From assembly GCA_963664245.1 (NCBI GenBank), contig OY760934.1, forward strand, positions 1,798,001 to 1,862,000: 64,000 nt of DNA, written 5' to 3'. The notes beneath the pieces are model-generated. The model saw nothing but the letters and a program-made list of their open reading frames with translations. It made no database searches and was not told the DNA's origin. The stretch is from GCA-2711565 sp963664245 (GTDB lineage: Bacteria; Bacteroidota; Bacteroidia; Bacteroidales; GCA-2711565). How positions within the stretch are numbered: position 1 is the stretch's first letter; every line of letters starts with the position of its first letter. Positions 45,803 to 55,028 of the stretch are shown in pieces. The position numbers and the translations under genes are program-made.

Positions 45803-46852
45803 TTACGCTCCCTTACAAACCTTCTTAATCGACTGGGTAAACGAACCAATAATCCCTTTTTCGGTAATAAAGCCAGTGATGTATTTTTTAGGCGTTACAT
45901 CAAACGAAGGGTTCAGCCCCTCAGAGCCCGGCGAAGCCACAAGAAATTTGGTAAGGTTGCCGTTATTATCGACCCCGGTTTGAAAAATAATTTCTTCGTC
46001 GCTGCGGAATTCAATTTCAATATCATCTCCGTTTTTACATTCCAGATCAAAGGTTGATGTTGGGGCGGCGACATAAAACGGGACGTTATATTCTTTGGCC
46101 AAAATGGCTTTTTCGAGCGTCCCGATTTTATTGGCAGTATCGCCGTTTCGGGCAATTCGGTCGGCACCAACAATCACCAAATCAACTTCGCCTTTGGCCA
46201 TAAAATAAGCGGCAGCATTATCGGGAATGATACGGTGTTCGACACCTTCGTTATGCAGTTCCCAGGCCGTTAAGCGCGAACCCTGTCCACGGGGACGGGT
46301 TTCATCTACGTACACAAACACTTCGCGGCCGTCTTTATGCGCCATGTAAATGGGCGAAAGGGCGGTCCCGTAGTTTACAAACGCTAGCCATCCGGCATTG
46401 CAGTGGGTCAATACCCGGGTTCCGTCAGGGATCAACTCCAGTCCGTTTAAGCCGATAAGACGCGAATCGCGGGCATCTTCATCAGCAACTAACTGAGCTT
46501 CTTTCACGGCATCTTCTACCGAGTTTCTCCCAGCACGGAAGACGCGTTCGACCGCATAAAACAAATTACGCGCCGTTGGGCGGGTGGCCGAAATATCTTC
46601 ACGAGCCTGCATCAGGTAATCCCAAAAACCATCCTCGGGAGCTTCCAGAAAAGCCTGTGCCATGGCAAACCCTGCGGCAGCACCAATAGCCCCGGCTCCA
46701 CGGACAATCATGGTTGAGATGGCAAAACAGGTATCGAAATATGTTTTGGATTCGTAAATTTTAAAATCGAAAGGAATAAGGTTCTGGTCGATCATAAAAA
46801 CCGACGAATCTTTCATCCAAATGGTACGATATTCCTCACCATTAACTTTCAT
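45803..46852 (-). CDS. mtnA: S-methyl-5-thioribose-1-phosphate isomerase
   Basis: 349 aa methionine-salvage enzyme of the eIF2B-like fold that converts methylthioribose-1-phosphate to the ribulose form. Motifs: MIVRGAGAIGAAAGFAMA near the N-terminus, THCNAGWLAF with the catalytic Cys, and DLVIVGADRIARNGDTANKI with the catalytic Asp. It follows the small outer-membrane protein gene by 6 nt. No other salvage genes are in the window. Confidence 0.93.
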   Translation of the reverse strand: MKVNGEEYRTIWMKDSSVFMIDQNLIPFDFKIYESKTYFDTCFAISTMIVRGAGAIGAAAGFAMAQAFLEAPEDGFWDYLMQAREDISATRPTARNLFYAVERVFRAGRNSVEDAVKEAQLVADEDARDSRLIGLNGLELIPDGTRVLTHCNAGWLAFVNYGTALSPIYMAHKDGREVFVYVDETRPRGQGSRLTAWELHNEGVEHRIIPDNAAAYFMAKGEVDLVIVGADRIARNGDTANKIGTLEKAILAKEYNVPFYVAAPTSTFDLECKNGDDIEIEFRSDEEIIFQTGVDNNGNLTKFLVASPGSEGLNPSFDVTPKKYITGFITEKGIIGSFTQSIKKVCKGA

Positions 46853-46858
46853 GAGATT

Positions 46859-47341
46859 TTATTTAAACGTATAACGAATTGAAAAGGCAAAACCATCGGC
46901 CCATATTCCCGAATAACCAATAAGGTTAAACGAGGGTTTCCAATCGAGCGAAATATTGATGGGTGTCCGGTCGAACGTATACGACAGGCCTGCAATTGCA
47001 TCCACCCCAATAATGGTTAAGCCATCGTTGTATTCGGGTTTCCACCAATGGGGTTTATGAGTACTCCCACTGTTCCAGTGCCCCAAATGGCCACCAAATC
47101 CGTAATACCAGCTAAAGCCGGGTTCTGCAAATTCTTGTTCAAACTCATACAAGCCGGTAATAATAAAACCACCCCATCGGAAAGCAAGAATTCCTTCAAT
47201 AGCATCATAGCGGTTTACAAAATGTTTGACAGTAACCCCCTGGGAGGCTCCGCCCCTAAGCCCCACAGCCGTGTAATAATCCTGGGCTCCGGCAAAACCA
47301 GCCATTAATAAAAACAATCCGACAAAAAATAATTTCTTCAT
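46859..47341 (-). CDS. Small outer-membrane beta-barrel protein
   Basis: 160 aa. Signal peptide to AGAQ (about residue 20), then alternating hydrophobic/polar strands (YYTAVGLRGGASQGVTVKHF) and a C-terminal barrel signal ending in RYTFK. It resembles short porin-like proteins of Bacteroidota. It lies 6 nt from both mtnA and the M20 gene, so the three are probably one transcript. Role unknown. Confidence 0.8.
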   Translation of the reverse strand: MKKLFFVGLFLLMAGFAGAQDYYTAVGLRGGASQGVTVKHFVNRYDAIEGILAFRWGGFIITGLYEFEQEFAEPGFSWYYGFGGHLGHWNSGSTHKPHWWKPEYNDGLTIIGVDAIAGLSYTFDRTPINISLDWKPSFNLIGYSGIWADGFAFSIRYTFK

Positions 47342-47347
47342 AGTATT

Positions 47348-48547
47348 TTAAATATTGCTTAATTCCTTCAATGTTAGCCACGCCATGGTTCCCATTCCGG
47401 TTTCCAAACTTTTTTCATCCACGTCAAAAGTCGGGGTATGCAAATTGGAATCAATTCCCTTTTTAAAGTTTGCAATTCCCAAACGATAAAAACAAGCCGG
47501 TAATTTTTGTGCAAAATAAGCGAAATCTTCGGCGGTCGTACGTAAATCAAGTTCCACTACATTTTCTTCGCCTAAATATTCAATGGCATTTTTAAAGGCT
47601 CTCCCGCTTACCGAAGCATCATTTACCAAAAACGGGAAGCCTTTATCAATGAACACATCACAATCGCCACCAACTGCTTTAGCAATTGAACAAGCCTTAT
47701 CTTTGATTAAGCGGTGAGCTTCTGAACGCCATTTTTCGTCAAAAGTCCGGAAGGTTCCTTTCAGTTCCACTTCATTAGGAATCACATTATAGGTTCCATC
47801 GGCAACAAAACGACCAAAAGATAAAACCGTAGGCATATTAAAATGAGCTCTTCGGCTCACAATTTGTTGAAGAGAAGTTAATATTTCCGCCGCAATTACT
47901 ACCGGATCGACCAACAGATGAGGCATTGCAGCATGTCCTCCCTTACCTTTTACCGTGATATTGATTTCATCGGAAGAAGCCATGTATTTGCCTGCCCGCA
48001 ATCCAACTTTTCCGGCTTCAATATCGGGATAAACATGTTGCCCAAATATAATGGTCGGGGCCGGATCGTTCAAAGCACCTTCTTCGATCATGAATTTGGC
48101 TCCCCCGGGATTTTTTTCTTCGGCAGGTTGAAAAATCACTTTAACAGTTCCTTCAAACTCCTCTTTTAATTCATTTAAGATTTTTACCGTTCCCATCATG
48201 GAAGACATGTGAACATCATGCCCGCAAGCATGCATCACGCCTTCGTTTTTCGATTTGTATTCAACTTCATTTTCTTCTTTGATCGGCAGCGCATCCATAT
48301 CGGCACGAAGGGCAATCACTTTTTTTGAAGGATTTTTTCCTTCAACCAGGGCAATAATTCCGGTATTAAACACCCCGGTTTTATGAGGAATTCCTAATGT
48401 TTTTAGGAAATTAGAAATGTACTCAGCGGTTTTAAACTCCTGGGTTGACAATTCAGGGTTTGCATGTAAATGTCGACGAAAGCTGATAATTTCCTCTAAA
48501 TAGTCAGATGCCAGATTTTTAACTCTTTTTTTTAAAGCGTCAATCAT
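47348..48547 (-). CDS. M20D amidohydrolase / N-acyl-amino-acid deacylase
   Basis: 399 aa cytoplasmic metal-dependent hydrolase. Metal-ligand motifs: ALRADMDALPI, HACGHDVHMSS and FQPAEEKNPGGAKFM, plus the lid domain between about residues 190 and 305 and the late His in FAYFAQKLP. Related enzymes remove acyl or indole groups from amino acids. I chose the ATG at 48547 (MIDALKKRVK); the longer frame begins at TTG (48565). A TAATTTTG -7 box is at 48563-48570. Confidence 0.92.
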   Translation of the reverse strand: MIDALKKRVKNLASDYLEEIISFRRHLHANPELSTQEFKTAEYISNFLKTLGIPHKTGVFNTGIIALVEGKNPSKKVIALRADMDALPIKEENEVEYKSKNEGVMHACGHDVHMSSMMGTVKILNELKEEFEGTVKVIFQPAEEKNPGGAKFMIEEGALNDPAPTIIFGQHVYPDIEAGKVGLRAGKYMASSDEINITVKGKGGHAAMPHLLVDPVVIAAEILTSLQQIVSRRAHFNMPTVLSFGRFVADGTYNVIPNEVELKGTFRTFDEKWRSEAHRLIKDKACSIAKAVGGDCDVFIDKGFPFLVNDASVSGRAFKNAIEYLGEENVVELDLRTTAEDFAYFAQKLPACFYRLGIANFKKGIDSNLHTPTFDVDEKSLETGMGTMAWLTLKELSNI

Positions 48548-48562
48548 AATTTTTATTTGTAT

Positions 48563-48570
48563 CAAAATTA
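48563..48570 (-). promoter_or_regulatory. -7 box TAATTTTG upstream of the M20 gene
   Basis: It matches TAnnTTTG on the minus strand and predicts a leader of about 11 nt for the M20-porin-mtnA transcript. Confidence 0.45.
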
Positions 48571-48621
48571 ATGAAAAATAAAGACGGATAAAAATAAAGC
48601 ATTTGGCTTGTTGTGAAGTTT

Positions 48622-50463
48622 TTAAGCAAACGACTGGAGATCACAAAGTTTTTTGTAAACGCCGTTCAGAGCCAATAGTTCTTTGTGTTTGCCACGTTCA
48701 ACAATTTCTCCTTCGCTCAACACCATAATTTCGTCGGCATGCTGAATAGTGGATAAACGGTGTGCAATAACGATGGAAGTACGGTTCTTCATCAAATTGA
48801 TTAAAGCATCCTGAACCAGTTTTTCGGATTCGGTATCAAGAGCCGAAGTGGCTTCATCCAAAATTAAAACGGGTGGATTCTTAAGCACCGCCCGGGCAAT
48901 GCTGATACGTTGGCGCTGCCCACCGGAAAGTTTCACACCACGGTCGCCAATATTCGTCATATAACCTTCGGGCATTTGCGAAATAAACTCGTGGGCATTG
49001 GCCACTTTAGCTGCTGCAATTACGTCTTCTTCTTTTACATTTTCCATACCCAAAGCAATGTTGCCCATCACCGTATCGTTAAAAAGAATGGACTCCTGGC
49101 TGACAATTCCCATTAACGAGCGCAAATCGTCGATAACCAAATCGCGGATATCAGTTCCATCCAAATAAATACCACCTTCAATGCAGTCGTAAAAACGGGG
49201 CAATAAATCTACCATGGTTGATTTACCTCCACCCGAAGGGCCTACCAGGGCAATAGTTTTTCCTTTTTCAATTTTAAGGTTTATGCCGGTAAGAACCTTT
49301 TTCTTTTCGTAAGCAAAAGCAACATCTTTATATTCGATGGTGTTTTCAAAATTTTCAACCGGAACCGGTTTTTCTTTCTCTGCAATTTTTTCTTCGGCAT
49401 CCAGTACTTCCTGGATACGTTCAACCGAAGCAGCTCCTTTTTGCACATTATAAAATGCACGGGTAACCTGCTTAGCAGGGACAATAATTTGAGAAAAAAT
49501 CAAAATGTAAGTGATAAATAAAGCAGCATCAAGTGAGCTTTCAGGACTCAACACAATCCTTCCCCCGTACCACAATACAACAACCATCACCATTGAAGAT
49601 AGTATTTCACTTAAAGGGGAAGCCAAATCGCGCTTGCGGTATAAGCGAATCATGGTTCGGGTGTAGGTTCTATTTTGTTTCCGGAATTTTTCATCAGAAG
49701 AATTAATAGCCGTAAAAGCTTTTATAATCCGCAAACCGCCCAGGGTTTCTTCAATGGTCGACATTAAAATCCCTAGCTGTTTTTGCCCACGAGTAGAGGT
49801 TCTTCGTAAACTTTTACCAATCCGGGCAATAACAAATCCGCTTAAAGGCAATAAAATAAGCACAAAAACAGTTAGTTGCGGACTCATAACCAACAGGGCG
49901 ATTAACATTGAAATCATCATAATCGGTTCGCGGAAAAGCATTTCCAGCGAACTCATAATGGCCCATTCAACTTCCTGAACATCAGAAGTCATACGTGCTA
50001 TAATGTCCCCTTTTTTTTGCTCACTAAAATAAGCCAAAGGCAAAATCAGGGTTTTCTTATAAAGCCTATTACGAAAATCTTGAACAACACCATTACGAAC
50101 CGGAGCCAGGAAAAACATGGCAAAATACCGGGCAGCATTCTTTAAAAAGAACACAATCACCACAAAAATTGAAATATACATCAATACTTTCAATTCGCCA
50201 TGAACCTCAACCATTTCGGCCACGTAGGGATATAATTTAGCCTTGATCCATTCCGTAACATTCCCTATTCCAACTTCTGTGATCTCTACTGATTCATCTA
50301 CTTTTGGAACATCTTCCGTCTTAAATAAGATATTCAATACCGGAATAAGAACCGTTAATGAAGCCAAAGAAAAAATGGCATACAAAAAGTTGAATAGGAT
50401 ATTCATCAATGCATACCATTTGTATGGTATCACATATTTAAAAACGTGTAGCAGACTTTTCAT
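48622..50463 (-). CDS. MsbA-like ABC exporter (fused permease and ATPase)
   Basis: 613 aa half-transporter that works as a dimer in the inner membrane. Six transmembrane helices occupy residues 1 to about 335. The ATPase domain follows with Walker A GPSGGGKST, Q-loop SQESILFND, signature LSGGQRQR, Walker B VLILDEATSALD and H-loop IAHRLST. In this phylum such proteins commonly flip lipid A or related lipids. I chose the ATG at 50463 (MKSLLHVFKYV); the longer frame would run into the divergent rbfA gene. Confidence 0.9.
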   Translation of the reverse strand: MKSLLHVFKYVIPYKWYALMNILFNFLYAIFSLASLTVLIPVLNILFKTEDVPKVDESVEITEVGIGNVTEWIKAKLYPYVAEMVEVHGELKVLMYISIFVVIVFFLKNAARYFAMFFLAPVRNGVVQDFRNRLYKKTLILPLAYFSEQKKGDIIARMTSDVQEVEWAIMSSLEMLFREPIMMISMLIALLVMSPQLTVFVLILLPLSGFVIARIGKSLRRTSTRGQKQLGILMSTIEETLGGLRIIKAFTAINSSDEKFRKQNRTYTRTMIRLYRKRDLASPLSEILSSMVMVVVLWYGGRIVLSPESSLDAALFITYILIFSQIIVPAKQVTRAFYNVQKGAASVERIQEVLDAEEKIAEKEKPVPVENFENTIEYKDVAFAYEKKKVLTGINLKIEKGKTIALVGPSGGGKSTMVDLLPRFYDCIEGGIYLDGTDIRDLVIDDLRSLMGIVSQESILFNDTVMGNIALGMENVKEEDVIAAAKVANAHEFISQMPEGYMTNIGDRGVKLSGGQRQRISIARAVLKNPPVLILDEATSALDTESEKLVQDALINLMKNRTSIVIAHRLSTIQHADEIMVLSEGEIVERGKHKELLALNGVYKKLCDLQSFA

Positions 50464-50468
50464 CAAGA

Positions 50469-50476
50469 CAAAGATA
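50469..50476 (-). promoter_or_regulatory. msbA-like gene promoter, -7 box TATCTTTG
   Basis: An exact TAnnTTTG match on the minus strand, 5 nt before the ATG at 50463. It predicts a start site at or next to the start codon. It supports the chosen start. Confidence 0.55.
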
Positions 50477-50503
50477 TAAAATGCTTCTAAGCAAGCCGAC
50501 ACC

Positions 50504-50536
50504 CTTGTGTTAATATTGCTTAAAATGCTAAATTTG
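50504..50536 (+). promoter_or_regulatory. rbfA promoter (-33 CTTG, -7 TAAATTTG)
   Basis: CTTG at 50504-50507 and TAAATTTG at 50529-50536 are 21 nt apart, near the Bacteroidota consensus. The box ends 4 nt before the rbfA ATG, so the message should be leaderless. Confidence 0.6.
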
Positions 50537-50540
50537 TGGA

Positions 50541-50882
50541 ATGGAATCAAAAAGACAAAGCCGGATCAATAAATTACTGCAAAAAGATATCGGAGAAATC
50601 TTACAGCAGGATACACAAGGATTGTTTAGAGGCATTATGCTTACGGTAACCAAAGTTCAGGTTACACCCGATTTAACCCTCGCTAAAATTTACGTAAGTA
50701 TTTTTGCTTCCAACGACAACCAAGCAACCTTAAACAGTTTGAGAAAACATGCCGGCGAAATCCGCTACCAATTATCGCAACGGATCAAGCACCAATTACG
50801 GGCCGTTCCTGAATTGCAGTTTTACATAGACGATTCGCTGGATTACATTGAGAACATCGATAATCTTTTAAAGGATTCGTAA
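50541..50882 (+). CDS. rbfA: Ribosome-binding factor A
   Basis: 113 aa KH-fold protein that assists maturation of the 30S subunit. It has the family pattern: SRINKLLQKDIGEILQQD, VTKVQVTPDLTLAKIYVSIF and ELQFYIDDSLDYIENID. It is divergent from the msbA-like gene and followed after 2 nt by the permease gene. Confidence 0.93.
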   Translation: MESKRQSRINKLLQKDIGEILQQDTQGLFRGIMLTVTKVQVTPDLTLAKIYVSIFASNDNQATLNSLRKHAGEIRYQLSQRIKHQLRAVPELQFYIDDSLDYIENIDNLLKDS

Positions 50883-50884
50883 AC

Positions 50885-52117
50885 TTGAATTTCCCCTTAT
50901 ACATAGCCAAACGATACCTGATTTCGAAGAAATCGCACAACATTATTAATATTATTTCCGGAATTTCCGTTGCCGGAATTACCATCGGAACCTTAGCTTT
51001 GATTGTGATTCTTTCGGTATTTAACGGCTTTGAAGGATTGGTAACCTCTATGTTTAATGCCTTTAACCCCGATATTTTAATCACACCCGAAAACGGGAAA
51101 AACTTTTCCATGCAAAATTTTCCGAAAGAAGAAATCAAAAAACTGGAAGGCGTGGTTTATTTTACCGAAGTGATTGAAGAAAATGTATTGCTCCAATATA
51201 GAGACAAGCAGTATATCGCTAATATAAAAGGTGTTTCGGACGATTACCTGAAAATGAACCATGTAAAAAACTACATGCTCGAAGGCGAAGCCGTGCTGAA
51301 TAAAAACGGGCTGCATTTTGCATTGATCGGAAGCGGGGTGTCTTACTACCTCGATTATTTCCAGAGCGGAGCCGGAAAAGCCATCAGCGTTTTCGCCCCG
51401 GGCCGAAAAGAAGGCTACAACCTGAATTTCAACAATGCTTTTAACAACCGGAATATTTTAACAGCCGGGGTTTTCAGTATACAGCAGGAGTTTGACACCA
51501 AATACATGATTACCGATATTGAATTTGCCCGCGATTTGCTGGAGCTTGACAATGAAATCAGCGCAGTTGAACTCGGCCTCGAACAAGGTTCAGACATTGA
51601 AAAGACAAAAGAAAAAATCAAGCAAATTTTAGGCAAAGGGTTTAAAATACAGAACCGTTTTGAGCAACAACAACTGCTCTACAAAATCATGAAATCCGAA
51701 AAATGGGCCATCTTTTTCATCCTGACCTTTATCTTAATCATCGCGACTTTCAACGTGATCGGTTCTTTAAGCATGCTGATCCTCGACAAGAAAAAAGACA
51801 TACAGGTATTGAAAAGCATGGGTGCAAACAACCGTTTAATCAAACGTATTTTCCTTTTCGAGGGTAGCCTGATTTCAATTATAGGGGCTCTATTCGGCTT
51901 GTTTTTAGGTGGTCTGATTTGCTGGTTGCAACTGGAGTTTGACTTAATAAGTTTAGGCGAACCCGGATCAAGCTTCGTAGTAAATGCCTATCCGGTAAAA
52001 ATGAAAATCCTGGATTTTTTAGCCGTATTCGGAACCGTTTGTTTTATTGGTATTGGCGCTGCCTGGATTCCCGTCCGCCAAATTTCACAAAAGTATTTGG
52101 ATGTGAAATTGAGTTAG
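50885..52117 (+). CDS. LolC/LolE-like lipoprotein-releasing permease (FtsX/MacB fold)
   Basis: 410 aa. One N-terminal helix (about 22-45), a large periplasmic domain, then three helices (about 275-300, 320-350, 370-395), the FtsX-type arrangement. In this family the protein extracts lipoproteins from the inner membrane with a LolD-like ATPase; no ATPase is adjacent. The start is TTG at 50885, 2 nt after the rbfA stop; the N-terminus MNFPLYIAKRYLISKKSHN matches relatives. The C-terminus KYLDVKLS is echoed by a repeat at 52281-52296. Confidence 0.88.
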   Translation: MNFPLYIAKRYLISKKSHNIINIISGISVAGITIGTLALIVILSVFNGFEGLVTSMFNAFNPDILITPENGKNFSMQNFPKEEIKKLEGVVYFTEVIEENVLLQYRDKQYIANIKGVSDDYLKMNHVKNYMLEGEAVLNKNGLHFALIGSGVSYYLDYFQSGAGKAISVFAPGRKEGYNLNFNNAFNNRNILTAGVFSIQQEFDTKYMITDIEFARDLLELDNEISAVELGLEQGSDIEKTKEKIKQILGKGFKIQNRFEQQQLLYKIMKSEKWAIFFILTFILIIATFNVIGSLSMLILDKKKDIQVLKSMGANNRLIKRIFLFEGSLISIIGALFGLFLGGLICWLQLEFDLISLGEPGSSFVVNAYPVKMKILDFLAVFGTVCFIGIGAAWIPVRQISQKYLDVKLS

Positions 52118-52296
52118 AAAAAGAAACAAAAGTCCTCTATCTTTTTCACCTCTTGCATCCGTCAGATAAATCTGACGGTAATATCTACCAAAAAGAAATA
52201 GAGCCTATTACCGTTTACTTTAGTAAACAGATTTAAGAGCTAAAAGGGAAAGAGACTTTAGTCAAATAAATATATTTATGATGTGAAGTTGAGTTA
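52101..52296. repeat. Structured intergenic element with duplicated flanks
   Basis: Between the convergent permease and manA stops lie: direct flanks ATGTGAAATTGAGTTA (52101-52116) and ATGTGAAGTTGAGTTA (52281-52296); a hairpin CCGTCAGA/TCTGACGG (52159-52178) within a longer stem CTCTATCTTTTT / AAAAAGAAATAGAG (52134-52203); a second hairpin GTTTACT/AGTAAAC (52213-52228); and imperfect outer inverted ends (about 52123-52154 and 52235-52265). It may be a small non-autonomous insertion or a double terminator. Confidence 0.5.
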
Positions 52297-53274
52297 AGAA
52301 ATATAAACCTCCAAAATCTTCGCCTGCTTCATCGGCTGAATATGGACATCATTCAACAAAGCCGGGATCAACACGCACTCACCGGGTTTTACCTGTTCAA
52401 AACCACCTTCGTATTTTAAAATAAATTCGCCTTCAACACACAAATGAATAACAAAACTATCGAGAGGGGCATAATCTTTTACAAGGCCACTGTCCAGGTT
52501 CATTAAATTGGTAATAAAAAACGGCGATTTCACCACCGAGCAGGTTTCGTTTTTCACCTCCCGGTAATCGGTTTTGTATTTTTTCTCCACGGTAAAATCA
52601 AAAGCATCCAAAGCTTCTTCCACGTGCAAATCGCGGCTTTTACCCTCAGCATCCACCCGGTCCCAATCGTAAATGCGGTAAGTGGTATCGGAGGTTTGCT
52701 GGATTTCAGCCAGCAACAATCCTGGACCGATGGCATGCACCCGTCCGGCCGGCATGTAAAACACATCACCATTATTTACTTTTTCATAATTCAAAATGGA
52801 TTTCAGTTTACCGTCGTTAAAGTCGTTGAGGTATTGTTCTTTGGTCAGTTCTTTTTTAAATCCGCTAATCAGTTCCCCGTTTTCTTCGGCATCCATGATG
52901 TACCACATTTCATTTTTTCCTAGGCCAAGACCGCGTTTTTTGGCCAGTTCATCATCCGGGTGAACCTGCACCGACAACCAGTCGTCTGCGTTTAAAATCT
53001 TTACTAAAATCGGGAACTCGTCTCCGTATTTCTCATAATTTGCTTCTCCAATCAAATCGCCCATATACACTTCCACCAGCTCGTTGAGTTCGTTTCCGGC
53101 CAAAAATCCATTGGAAACCACACTTTGTTCGTTCGGAACCCCCGACAACACCCAGGCCTCGCCACAGTTTGGCAAATCGCCATAATCAAGCTTCAATACT
53201 GATTTTATTTTTTGTCCGCCCCATACCTTGTCTTTAAAAATGGGCTTAAATTTTAGAGGATACAGCGTATTCAT
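52294..53274 (-). CDS. manA: Mannose-6-phosphate isomerase, class I
   Basis: 326 aa cupin metalloenzyme that interconverts fructose-6-phosphate and mannose-6-phosphate. Metal-site motifs: LSVQVHPDD, GKNEMWYI and MPAGRVHAIGPG. The N-terminus LKFKPIFKDKVWGG is typical. Its stop codon lies inside the right-hand flank of the element at 52101-52296. Divergent from the LOG gene with a 43-nt gap. Confidence 0.93.
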   Translation of the reverse strand: MNTLYPLKFKPIFKDKVWGGQKIKSVLKLDYGDLPNCGEAWVLSGVPNEQSVVSNGFLAGNELNELVEVYMGDLIGEANYEKYGDEFPILVKILNADDWLSVQVHPDDELAKKRGLGLGKNEMWYIMDAEENGELISGFKKELTKEQYLNDFNDGKLKSILNYEKVNNGDVFYMPAGRVHAIGPGLLLAEIQQTSDTTYRIYDWDRVDAEGKSRDLHVEEALDAFDFTVEKKYKTDYREVKNETCSVVKSPFFITNLMNLDSGLVKDYAPLDSFVIHLCVEGEFILKYEGGFEQVKPGECVLIPALLNDVHIQPMKQAKILEVYIS

Positions 53275-53280
53275 TTTTCG

Positions 53281-53299
53281 TACTTTTGGTTCAAAGTTA
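53281..53299. promoter_or_regulatory. Back-to-back -7 boxes for manA and the LOG gene
   Basis: TACTTTTG on the plus strand (53281-53288) fits the LOG gene starting at 53318. TAACTTTG on the minus strand (53299-53292) fits manA starting at 53274. Only 3 nt separate them, so both promoters occupy the same DNA. Confidence 0.5.
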
Positions 53300-53317
53300 C
53301 ATATTAAAGATTAAGGA

Positions 53318-53911
53318 ATGAATAAGATTGCTGTATTTTGTGGCTCATCCATGGGTTATAATGACGTTTACCGGGAAGCGGCAAAAAATTTGGCGGAAGT
53401 ATTTTACCGCGAAAACATCACTTTGGTGTTTGGCGGATCCAATCTGGGATTAATGAGAATAATGGCCGACCGCCTGATGGAACTGGGCGGAGAAGTGATT
53501 GGCGTGATGCCCCACTTCTTGGCTGAAAAAGAAATTTTTCATGAAGGGATCACCAAACTGCACGTGGTAGAAACCATGAGCGAGCGCAAAAATTTACTGG
53601 CCGATCTGGCGGATGGATTTATTGCCCTACCCGGCGGACTGGGGACCCTGGACGAATATTTTGAAATGCTGACACTGACCCAGCTAAGGATTCAAAATAA
53701 ACCCGTTGGCATATTAAACACCAACGGATTCTATGATAAAATGAGGGACTTTTTTGACCACGTGGTTCAGCAAGGATTTATCCGTGAAGAACATCGTCAA
53801 AGCTTTTTAATGAATGAGAAGCTCGAAGAATTACTCAAACAAATGGAGGGGTTTAAACCCATTGAAACCCAAAAATGGATTGCCGACATTAAAAAAGAAA
53901 GCTCCAATTAA
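53318..53911 (+). CDS. LOG-family nucleotide 5'-monophosphate phosphoribohydrolase
   Basis: 197 aa Rossmann-fold protein of the TIGR00730/lysine-decarboxylase-like family. It has VFGGSNLGLM, SERKNLLADLAD and the PGGLGTLDE motif (about 105-113) that binds the nucleotide phosphate. Such enzymes cleave the base from (cytokinin) nucleotide monophosphates. First gene of a plus-strand run; the AmrS gene follows after 24 nt. Confidence 0.9.
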   Translation: MNKIAVFCGSSMGYNDVYREAAKNLAEVFYRENITLVFGGSNLGLMRIMADRLMELGGEVIGVMPHFLAEKEIFHEGITKLHVVETMSERKNLLADLADGFIALPGGLGTLDEYFEMLTLTQLRIQNKPVGILNTNGFYDKMRDFFDHVVQQGFIREEHRQSFLMNEKLEELLKQMEGFKPIETQKWIADIKKESSN

Positions 53912-53935
53912 ACCGGATTTTTTAACTTTAAAGAA

Positions 53936-54940
53936 ATGAAGAAAGCCCTGTATTTTGAACAAAAAGAAAAGCAAAAGGTGCAATGTTTGTTGTGCCCGCA
54001 TTTTTGCGTTCTCAAAAACGGGCAAAGCGGAAAATGCCGGGTTCGGAAAAATGTAAACGGCGACCTGCTCTCCGAAAATTACGAACGTGTTTGTTCGCTT
54101 TCGGTTGATCCCATCGAAAAAAAACCGCTTTATCATTTTCATCCCGGCAGGGATATTTTATCCATCGGGAGCGTAGGCTGCAATTTAAAGTGTAAATTTT
54201 GCCAAAACTATCAGATCTCACAAACCAGCGTAGATGAATACCCCTACCTGAAAAGTTATACTTCCGAGGAAATTATAAAAGCAGCCAAAAATTACCCCAA
54301 CAATATTGGCATTGCATACACTTATAACGAACCGGTGATTTGGTTCGAGTATATTTTAGAGACGGCAAAATTGGCTCACGAGAACGGGCAAAACAATGTA
54401 CTGGTCAGCAACGGTTTTGTAAATCCTGCTCCTCTGGACGAATTAATCAAACATTTTGACGCTTTCAGCATTGATTTAAAAGGATTTACCGAGGATTTTT
54501 ACCGCGATTTCACCGACTCAAAATTGGAACCGGTTAAACAAAATTTGGTAAAATTGGCTCAATCGGGCAAACATTTAGAAATTACCAATCTGGTCATCAC
54601 CGGAATTAACGACGATGAAACTATTTTTGAAGAAATGGTAAACTGGATGGCAAAAAACTGCGGACGAAAAACCGTATTTCATATTTCCCGTTACTTTCCC
54701 ATGTTCAAAATTGACAACCTCCCCACCCCGCAATCCAAACTTGAAAAATTGTACAACATTGCCAAACAAAAACTGGATTTCGTTTACCTCGGAAACATCA
54801 AAACCCCAAACGGACAAAACACCTCTTGCCCCAATTGTGGAGAACTTGTCATCGAAAGAACCGGCTTTACAACCAACATTATTCAACTAACCAATGAAGG
54901 CTTGTGTGCAAAATGCAATTATCAAATACTTTCTAAATGA
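53936..54940 (+). CDS. amrS: AmmeMemoRadiSam system radical SAM enzyme (AmrS)
   Basis: 334 aa. An N-terminal Cys cluster (Cys17, Cys20, Cys24, Cys34 in CLLCPHFCVLKNGQSGKC) precedes the radical SAM motif GCNLKCKFCQN (Cys82, Cys86, Cys89). A C-terminal zinc-ribbon-like CPNC...CAKC ends the protein. Partner families are MEMO (AmrB) and AMMECR1 (AmrA); AmrB is at 57643 and AmrA is not in the window. Reaction unknown for the system. Confidence 0.92.
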   Translation: MKKALYFEQKEKQKVQCLLCPHFCVLKNGQSGKCRVRKNVNGDLLSENYERVCSLSVDPIEKKPLYHFHPGRDILSIGSVGCNLKCKFCQNYQISQTSVDEYPYLKSYTSEEIIKAAKNYPNNIGIAYTYNEPVIWFEYILETAKLAHENGQNNVLVSNGFVNPAPLDELIKHFDAFSIDLKGFTEDFYRDFTDSKLEPVKQNLVKLAQSGKHLEITNLVITGINDDETIFEEMVNWMAKNCGRKTVFHISRYFPMFKIDNLPTPQSKLEKLYNIAKQKLDFVYLGNIKTPNGQNTSCPNCGELVIERTGFTTNIIQLTNEGLCAKCNYQILSK

Positions 54941-54994
54941 GCCTCAAACATTTGTTTTTACTATATAAAACCTTTCTAAATAAGAAAGATTTCA

Positions 54995-55002
54995 TAAATT
55001 TG
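54995..55002 (+). promoter_or_regulatory. -7 box TAAATTTG upstream of the M28 peptidase
   Basis: An exact TAnnTTTG match with TTTC about 18 nt upstream. It predicts a leader of about 22 nt, so the M28-membrane protein-amrB group can be transcribed apart from amrS. Confidence 0.5.
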
Positions 55003-55028
55003 TAAATCATTAATTTTAATGAGCACGT

